Shown: piece by piece, positions 58,468 through 64,000 of the stretch
How the letters are laid out: the number at the start of each line of letters is the position of its first letter
Numbering within the stretch: the first letter of the stretch is position 1
Assembly: GCA_000719025.1 (NCBI GenBank)
Contig: JODP01000024.1
Span: 5,646 to 69,645, forward strand
Origin: Kineosporia aurantiaca JCM 3230
GTDB taxonomy: Bacteria > Actinomycetota > Actinomycetes > Actinomycetales > Kineosporiaceae
Direction: 5' to 3'
DNA length: 64,000 nucleotides
Notes under the pieces: model-generated
The model's database searches: none
Told to the model about the DNA's origin: nothing
What the model saw: the letters and a program-made list of their open reading frames with translations, nothing else
Position numbers and translations under genes: made by a program

Positions 58468-59571
58468 TCACCAATCGGCGTACTGAGCGCCCTCGTGCAG
58501 TCCTTCCTGGTAATGCTCGGCGAACAGCTTCGCCACGAGCTCGCCGCGGCTGGCCACCCCGACCTTGGCGAAAACGGCCTTGAGATGGTCGTTCACGGTG
58601 TGCGGAGACAGGAAGAGCCGCGCTGCGATCTCCTGGCTGCTCAAGCCCTGGGCCACCGCTCGGGTGACCTGCTGCTCGCGAGTGGTCAGTGCGTAGGCGC
58701 GCACGATGATCGGGGCGATCTGCTCGGACCGGGCCGGCTGTATGGTCACCGCGGTCGGCCCCGGGGACCCGTCCGGCCCCCGCAGGTCCGAGGCGTTCAG
58801 AACGAACCAGCGACCGGAAGCGGCGCGTAGCCGGGTAATTGCGGGAGCCGTGTCCAGCCCCTGGGCCACGGCATGGGCACGCGCGATGACCGCGTGCACG
58901 GGAGTCAGCGCGGCGGAAAACGAGCGCCAGCCCGGACCGGCGATCTCCTCGAACAGACGCTCGGCCTGCGCGTCGACCCCGAGGAGGGTGCCCCGGCCCT
59001 GAAAGAGCGCCGTACCGGGCCCGTCGGGGGCCGTGCGGCCGCGCTCCTGGGTGGCGAAGGCCCGCAGAGCCTTCGCCACGACCGGCGCGATCTGCCCCAC
59101 CTGCTCACACTCACGCCTGGTGAACGGTGTGCGGGTGCGCTCCCGGTACAGGTCGAGCACGCCCCACGTGGTCTCCCCGGACCGGAAGGCCGCCCGTAGT
59201 TCGTCACCGTAGCCCTGGGGTTTGAGGTACTCGCGATAGCGCGCGCTGCGGATCGGCCGGTTGTCGGTGGCATCGTACAGACTGGCGACCCCCTGAGCGC
59301 TGCGGGCCACGTCCCGGAACAGCAGCGCGTCCGGCACCAGGCACTCCCTCTCCCAATAGGTCTCGCAGAGGCCCGGGTCGATGTTCTCGACCCGGACCGC
59401 GCTGGTCCCGAGCAGGGTGGCCGGGTCGGTGGCGAACCAGGCCGCCCCGTCGAACGGGACCAGCTTCTGCAGCTGGTGGGAAACCGCCTCGAACAGCGCC
59501 AGTTCGGAATCCGCCTCCTGGCAGGCCCGGATCAGCGGGTCCCGGACGGGCTCGCGGGTGGTGCTCGGCAT
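58468..59571 (-). CDS. GAF-like/LuxR transcriptional regulator (paralogue 1)
   Basis: A 367-residue regulator with an N-terminal GAF-like sensory region (FEAVSHQLQKLVPFDGAAWFATDPATLL; RYREYLKPQGYGDELRAAFRSGETTWGVLDLYRER) and a C-terminal LuxR HTH (LTTREQQVTRAVAQGLSSQEIAARLFLSPHTVNDHLKAVFAKVGVASRGELVAKL). ATG 59571 follows GAGAGGG. It lies 38 nt downstream of the flavoenzyme gene on the same strand and is a clear paralogue of the gene at 61168-62295. Ligand unknown. Confidence 0.92.
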   Translation of the reverse strand: MPSTTREPVRDPLIRACQEADSELALFEAVSHQLQKLVPFDGAAWFATDPATLLGTSAVRVENIDPGLCETYWERECLVPDALLFRDVARSAQGVASLYDATDNRPIRSARYREYLKPQGYGDELRAAFRSGETTWGVLDLYRERTRTPFTRRECEQVGQIAPVVAKALRAFATQERGRTAPDGPGTALFQGRGTLLGVDAQAERLFEEIAGPGWRSFSAALTPVHAVIARAHAVAQGLDTAPAITRLRAASGRWFVLNASDLRGPDGSPGPTAVTIQPARSEQIAPIIVRAYALTTREQQVTRAVAQGLSSQEIAARLFLSPHTVNDHLKAVFAKVGVASRGELVAKLFAEHYQEGLHEGAQYADW

Positions 59572-59609
59572 GGACCCTCTCCCGGGTTCGAACAGGACGG
59601 CCGGGCCGG

Positions 59610-61022
59610 TTACGCGGGGCGGGCCGGGGCGATGTTGTGGTTGATCCGGAACACGTTGGCCGGGTCGTAGGTCTGCTTGATCCGGGCCAGCCGCCGGTAC
59701 CTCTCGGGGCCGTACAGCTCCTCGATGTCGCTCTGCTGCTGAGCCTCGTCCGGGGACAGGAAGCTGACCAGGCGGCGCGGGTCGTGCCAGGGCCGCACGG
59801 CCTCGATGAGGCCGGCCAGCGAGGCACGCAACTGAGGCATGGTCTCGACCGGACCGACCCCGAAGGCGAACATCTGGAACTCCAGTCCCCGGGTGGGAAC
59901 GGCGTCCGGGGTGCGCGGTTCGCGGGCCAGCGCTCCGCCCAGACGCCGGATCTCGATGCTGGCCAGCACGCACCCGGAGTCCGGCCCGGCCACCTCGACC
60001 AGCGCGTCCACCGTCTCCTTGGTCAGGTCGCGCAGACCGGTCGACCGGTCGACGTAGGGCAACGGCTCGGGGGGATCGAGGTGCAGGGTGGCGGCCTCGG
60101 CGTAGGGAAGGTCGGCGACCGTATCGAAGATCACCGGCGCCGCGCTCCGCAACGGCCGGATCAGCCGCTCGCCCTCCTCCGGGTCGCCGAGGTAGGCGAT
60201 CCGGACGTGGACGACGAAGGCGCCCCGCAGCGGTTCCGGCAGTTCCGGCAGGGGTGGGAGCCGCTGCACGGCGATCGAGGACGTCAGCTCGTCCGGTGTG
60301 CCGGCCACCCATTCGCGCCAGGAGGTGAGGACGTCGGCCATCCGCTCACCGGGGAACCAGAGACCACCGGCGAAGATCCGGGTGAACGGGAAGACCTCCA
60401 GCTCCAGGGCCGTGACCACGCCGAAGTTGCCCTTGGTGCCCCGCACGGCGAAGAACAGGTCAGGGTCACTGTCCGGCGTGACGTGCCGCAGCACGCCGTC
60501 CGCGGTGACCAGATCGAAGGCCGTCACGTACTCGGCGGCCCAGCCCAGCAGCCGGCCCAGGGTCGGGCTGTGCCCACCCCCGAGCAGATAGCCGACGGCA
60601 CTGACGGTGGGGCTGGAGCCGTTCATCGGCGCCAGGCCGTACGGTGCGGTCGCGTCCAGGACGTCCTGCCAGAGCACCGAGCCCTGCAGCCGCACCCGCC
60701 GGGCCTCGGCGTCCACGGTCACCGCGTTCATCCGCCGCATGTTGATGACCAGGCTGCCCTCGCCCGAGGTGGCCACGATGTGACCGCCCCCACGGATCGC
60801 CACCGCCAGGCCGTGTTCTGCGGCCAGGCGGACGGCGGCCTGGACGTCCTCGGCGCTCTCGGCGCCGACCGCTACTTCCGGGAGCAACGGCGTCATCAGG
60901 TTGTAGGTCCGGCATTCCTCGGCGTAGCCGGGGTCTTCCGGTGCGAACACCGGGCCGCTGACCTGGCGGCGAAGCTGGGCCACCAGGTCGTCGCGGACGG
61001 GCGTGGGCAAAGGGGAGGGCAT
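59610..61022 (-). CDS. Berberine-bridge-enzyme-type FAD oxidoreductase
   Basis: A 470-residue FAD-linked oxidase of the PCMH/BBE family. The FAD-binding domain contains VAIRGGGHIVATSGEGSLVINM, with the His expected to form the 8-alpha-histidyl bond. LGGGHSPTLGRLLGWAAEYV and RGTKGNFGVVTALELEVFPF follow, and the BBE C-terminal domain ends in YDPANVFRINHNI. The position of the second covalent ligand Cys reads SSPT, so flavin attachment would be only through His. ATG 61022 follows GAAGGA. It lies between two paralogous LuxR genes, probably cotranscribed with the downstream one. The substrate (a sugar, phenol or alkaloid-like compound) is unknown. Confidence 0.93.
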   Translation of the reverse strand: MPSPLPTPVRDDLVAQLRRQVSGPVFAPEDPGYAEECRTYNLMTPLLPEVAVGAESAEDVQAAVRLAAEHGLAVAIRGGGHIVATSGEGSLVINMRRMNAVTVDAEARRVRLQGSVLWQDVLDATAPYGLAPMNGSSPTVSAVGYLLGGGHSPTLGRLLGWAAEYVTAFDLVTADGVLRHVTPDSDPDLFFAVRGTKGNFGVVTALELEVFPFTRIFAGGLWFPGERMADVLTSWREWVAGTPDELTSSIAVQRLPPLPELPEPLRGAFVVHVRIAYLGDPEEGERLIRPLRSAAPVIFDTVADLPYAEAATLHLDPPEPLPYVDRSTGLRDLTKETVDALVEVAGPDSGCVLASIEIRRLGGALAREPRTPDAVPTRGLEFQMFAFGVGPVETMPQLRASLAGLIEAVRPWHDPRRLVSFLSPDEAQQQSDIEELYGPERYRRLARIKQTYDPANVFRINHNIAPARPA

Positions 61023-61140
61023 GGTGCTTCCTTCGGTCTGGGAATCGGCAGGCCGGCACGCGCGGGGCCACCGGCTACCAGGTATAGAGGGCAATCCCCC
61101 GAACGGGCCATCCCTCGGATCCGGGGACACCAGCGCGGGT

Positions 61141-61163
61141 ACCCCCTGCAGATGTCGGGGGGT
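61141..61163. promoter_or_regulatory. Inverted repeat upstream of the flavoenzyme
   Basis: ACCCCC (61141-61146) and GGGGGT (61158-61163) flank 11 bp, about 120 bp upstream of the flavoenzyme start, in the gap after paralogue 2. The right arm contains TGTCGGGGG, which recurs upstream of paralogue 2 at 62452. Possible LuxR-family site. Confidence 0.35.
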
Positions 61164-61167
61164 GTCC

Positions 61168-62295
61168 TCAGAAGTCGCCGAAGACCACGTCGGCACCGGG
61201 CTCGTGCAACGGCGGGCTGTAGCTCTCGGTGAAGAGCCTGGCCAGCAGCGCTCCTCGGTTGTTCACGCCCACCTTCGCGTAGATCTCTTTCAGATGGTCG
61301 CGGACGGTGAACGCCGACAGGCCCAGGGTCGCGGCTATCTCCTTGGTCGCGAGCCCTCGCGAAAGCGCCTGGGTGACCTGACGTTCACGAGGGGTCAGGC
61401 CGGCCGACTGGAGGATGACCGGGGCCAGCTCGGAAGCGCTCGAGGGGGCGATCCGCACCGCAACCAGACCGGTCCGGCCATTCGGCAGCCGCGTACCCGT
61501 ACCGGTGACCGACAGCCAGGTTCCCTCCGCCACCCGTACCTGGGCTGATGCCGGGCCGACCTCGCGTCCCTCGCTCACCGCCACGGCCCGGCCCACGACC
61601 GCCCAGACACTGGTCAGTCGGGCCTTTTCGACCGACTGTTGCCGCCAGGACGGACCCCCCAGAAGCGTGAACCAGTGCTCGGCCGCCGGGGACAGCGAAA
61701 CCAGGTCTCCTTCGGGGGTGAACAGGGCGACACCCACCGTCTCCGACCCGGAGGTGGGCGCCGCCGCCTTTGCCTCCCGGTTCAGGTTGCTCAGGGCCCG
61801 TCCGATCGTCGGCGAGATCGTCGACATGAAAGCGACCTCGGTCCGGGAAAAAGCGCGCCGGCCGCGTTCGCGGTGCAGGTCCGCCACTCCCCAGGTGGCA
61901 TTGTTCACCCGGAACGCCACCCTGAGTTCATCCCCATAACCCTGGGGGGCAAGGTATTCGCGATAGCGCGCGCTCCGCACCGGATGATCGTCGGTGGCCT
62001 GGTAAAGGCTCCCGGCCGGTGACGGGGCCCGGGCCAGGTCCCGGAACAGCAGGGCATCCTCCACCTGACATTCCCGGGTCCAGTAACTCTCGCAGTGTCC
62101 CGTCTCGACGTTCTCGATCCGGACCGGGCAGGTGGCGAGCACCGTGGTCGGATCGGTCCCGAACCACAGCGCCCCCTCGAAGGGCACCGCCCGCCGAACC
62201 GCCTGCGAGACTGAGGCGAGCAACACATCGGGCCGCTGGGCCTCCCGGCACAGAGCCGAGACCTCGTTCAGCGCATCCGCCAAATCGGTTGCCAC
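61168..62295 (-). CDS. GAF-like/LuxR transcriptional regulator (paralogue 2)
   Basis: A 375-residue regulator built like the gene at 58468-59571: GAF-like region (VPFEGALWFGTDPTTVLATCPVRIENVETGHCESYWTRECQ; RYREYLAPQGYGDELRVAFRVNNATWGVADLHRERGR) and LuxR HTH (LTPRERQVTQALSRGLATKEIAATLGLSAFTVRDHLKEIYAKVGVNNRGALLARL). GTG 62295 has a strong GGAGGAGG site. The longer frame extends into the divergent promoter region. It is divergent from the NmrA gene and upstream of the flavoenzyme. Confidence 0.92.
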   Translation of the reverse strand: MATDLADALNEVSALCREAQRPDVLLASVSQAVRRAVPFEGALWFGTDPTTVLATCPVRIENVETGHCESYWTRECQVEDALLFRDLARAPSPAGSLYQATDDHPVRSARYREYLAPQGYGDELRVAFRVNNATWGVADLHRERGRRAFSRTEVAFMSTISPTIGRALSNLNREAKAAAPTSGSETVGVALFTPEGDLVSLSPAAEHWFTLLGGPSWRQQSVEKARLTSVWAVVGRAVAVSEGREVGPASAQVRVAEGTWLSVTGTGTRLPNGRTGLVAVRIAPSSASELAPVILQSAGLTPRERQVTQALSRGLATKEIAATLGLSAFTVRDHLKEIYAKVGVNNRGALLARLFTESYSPPLHEPGADVVFGDF

Positions 62296-62446
62296 CGGGT
62301 CCTCCTCCAAGGTCAGGCTCACCGGCGACCCGGCTGTCAGCCACCACGCTCGGGCGCGGAAACCGGGCACTCTACCCCCCAAAGGTGAAAGCCCCTCCCA
62401 GCCGCCGAATGTCTGTGAGCAGACGGTTCTCGTCCGTAACGACCCT

Positions 62447-62457
62447 CCGACTGTCGG
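62447..62457. promoter_or_regulatory. Palindrome in the luxR/nmrA divergent gap
   Basis: CCGACTGTCGG is a perfect palindrome around T62452, extended by pyrimidine-rich flanks into TGTCGGGGG. A second inverted repeat, GTCTG-TGAG-CAGAC, lies at 62411-62424. Either could be an operator for the divergent genes; the rest of 62296-62554 shows no gene. Confidence 0.35.
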
Positions 62458-62554
62458 GGGTCGACCTCCGAATCCCCCAGGAAGCAGGGGTGGTCGCCGC
62501 CCGGGCCCCGGACTGAGCATCGGTGGTTCGGATCCGGGAACTGGAAAGCGAGCC

Positions 62555-63510
62555 ATGGGTATGAAGAAGACGATCGCAGTGGCCGGTTCGACCGGTGCCC
62601 AGGGTGGCGGGCTGGCCCGGGCCGTTCTGGCCGACCCCGGGGGCGAGTTCGCGGTCCGGGCGCTGACCAGGGATGCGTCCTCGGAGAAGGCGCGGGCCCT
62701 GAAAGACCTGGGGGCGGACGTGGTCCAGGTCGACTTCCAGAACGCCGGCTCGATGGCCGAGGCCTTTTCGGGCTGTTACGGGGCGTTCTGTGTCACCTTC
62801 TTCTGGGATTCGATGTCCCCCGACATCGAGAAGGAACAGGCCCGGGTGCAGGCCGAGGCGGCCCGGTCGGCCTCGAGCACGTGGTGTGGTCGACCCTGCC
62901 GGACACCCGGGATCACTTCCCGCTGGACGAGGACGTCATGCCCACCCTGCTGGGCAAGTACAAGGTTCCGCACCTGGACGCCAAACACGAGGCGAACCAG
63001 TTCTTCACCGACAACGGTGTACCGGTGACGTTCTTCCAGACCGTCTTCTACTACGACAACTTCATCAACTTCGGGATGGAACCGGTGCGCGACCAGGAGG
63101 GGACGCTGGTCCTGAACCTGCCGCTCGGGGGCGGGAAGCTCCCGATGATCGCCGCCGAGGACATCGGCCGGTCGGCGCTCGGCGTCTTCCGGCGGGGCCT
63201 TTCCACGGTGGGCGAGACCGTCAACGTCATCGGTGACCACCTGACCGGCGACGGGATCGCCGCTGCGATGTCGACCGCCTTCGGCGAACCGGTCAGCTAC
63301 CGGCCGGTGACCCTTGAGCAGTACCGGTCCTTCGGATTCCCCGGTGCCGAGGAACTGGCCAACCAGTTCCAGTACTTCAGTTCACTCACGCAGGAGTACG
63401 AGCGGACGCACTCGGTCGAGCAGACCCGCGAGCTCAACCCGGCGCTGCAGAGCTTCCCGGAATGGCTCGTCGGGAATGCTGATTCGATCCCGATCGGCCG
63501 CCGCAACTAA
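62555..63510 (+). pseudogene. NmrA family NAD(P)-binding protein, frameshifted
   Basis: An NmrA/HSCARG-type Rossmann protein (redox sensor or atypical short-chain reductase) of about 318 residues split over two frames. Frame one reads MKKTIAVAGSTGAQGGGLARAVLA with the GxxGxxG dinucleotide motif up to EKEQARVQAEAA. Near 62864-62866 it should pass to the next frame, VGLEHVVWSTLPDTRDHF..., which continues to a normal C-terminus ending IPIGRRN. One base appears to be missing. Both halves keep strong codon bias, so the lesion is recent or a sequencing error. It is divergent from paralogue 2 and 46 nt upstream of the hydrolase. Confidence 0.85.
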
Positions 63511-63556
63511 TTCCGCACACAACCACCCGCACTTCACCACAGAAGAAGGAATGATC

Positions 63557-64000
63557 ATGGGCGCGATCAAAGTTGGCACGCAGAACTCGACCGACATCGA
63601 ACTGCACTACGAGGACCAGGGCGAGGGCCAGCCGGTCGTCCTGATCCACGGGTACCCGCTGGACGGCAACAGCTGGGAGAAGCAGACCGTGGCGCTGCTG
63701 GACGCCGGCTACCGAGTCATCACCTACGACCGCCGAGGGTTCGGCCACTCCTCCAAAGCGGCCGGCGGCTATGACTACGACACCTTCGCTGCCGACCTGA
63801 ATGTGCTCCTGAACGAGCTGGACCTGAACGACGTGATCCTGGTCGGCTTCTCCATGGGCACCGGCGAAATCGCCCGCTACATCAACGCCTACGGCTCTGA
63901 CCGGGTGGCGAAGATGGCGTTCCTGGCGTCGCTGGAGCCGTTCGTGCTGCGGACCGAGGACAACCCCGAGGGTGTGCCGCAGGAGAACTTCGACGGCATC
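63557..64000 (+). CDS. Alpha/beta hydrolase, chloroperoxidase/arylesterase type (partial)
   Basis: The gene runs off the right edge; 148 residues are visible. It matches cofactor-free haloperoxidase/arylesterase hydrolases: HYEDQGEGQPVVLIHGYPLDGNSWE (oxyanion region), VITYDRRGFGHSSK, and the nucleophile elbow VGFSMGTGEIARYI with Ser. The catalytic Asp and His lie beyond the window. ATG 63557 is spaced 6 nt from AAGGA; ATG 63551 abuts that site. It follows the NmrA gene on the same strand and is probably cotranscribed with it. Confidence 0.9.
   Translation, partial: MGAIKVGTQNSTDIELHYEDQGEGQPVVLIHGYPLDGNSWEKQTVALLDAGYRVITYDRRGFGHSSKAAGGYDYDTFAADLNVLLNELDLNDVILVGFSMGTGEIARYINAYGSDRVAKMAFLASLEPFVLRTEDNPEGVPQENFDGI

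Overview
This 64 kb window reads as chromosomal DNA of a high-GC actinomycete. Coding regions carry strong G/C third-position bias and many GTG/TTG starts. The families present are typical of soil actinomycetes: an F420-type LLM oxidoreductase, SigE- and SigJ-type ECF sigma factors, an LAL/LuxR giant regulator, DUF3152, DUF3455, DUF427 and DUF6069. A methyl-accepting chemotaxis protein and two diguanylate cyclases suggest a motile or zoospore-forming lineage (Kineosporia/Actinoplanes-like is a guess, not a determination). About 57 protein genes are tightly packed on both strands. I saw no rRNA, tRNA, CRISPR array, insertion sequence or prophage.

Layout. 1-4 kb: hydrolase/TetR beside a quinone-oxidoreductase-like MDR enzyme, then a MarR/MDR-oxidoreductase divergon with paired operators. 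4-13 kb: a membrane diguanylate cyclase, a Tat-exported multicopper oxidase, a secreted metalloprotease, several hypothetical proteins and a SRPBCC/ArsR operon with two operator palindromes. 13-20 kb: LLM oxidoreductase, FGGY sugar kinase, ABM monooxygenase, NADAR protein, GH18 chitinase, GNAT and a second diguanylate cyclase. 20-28 kb: a 1263-residue fused ABC exporter and a domain-permuted GH3 glycosidase. 28-42 kb: chemoreceptor, DedA, a coiled-coil protein built from a 21-bp repeat, L,D-transpeptidase, PPOX, DUF427, transglutaminase, PhzF, a REC-only protein, an ECF sigma with SnoaL-type tail, AzlCD and a trypsin-like protease. 43-48 kb: zinc ADH/TetR divergon, then a beta-lactamase locus arranged like blaL-blaA-blaB of Streptomyces cacaoi. 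48-56 kb: SigE-type sigma with its membrane partner, LAL regulator and tannase. 56-64 kb: MerR/serine-hydrolase divergon with a 22-bp palindrome, a decayed rhodanese, two paralogous GAF-LuxR regulators flanking a berberine-bridge-type flavoenzyme, a frameshifted NmrA gene and a partial chloroperoxidase-type hydrolase.

The most coherent system is the putative beta-lactam sensing and response module (45.1-47.9 kb): a LysR regulator translationally coupled to a cytosolic penicillin-recognising protein that lacks the deacylating Glu, divergent from a complete lipoprotein class A beta-lactamase. A recurrent theme is the divergent regulator/enzyme pair with a readable operator between them (MarR, ArsR, TetR, MerR, LysR). 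Other notable items are the internally asymmetric fused ABC exporter and the likely leaderless merR transcript.
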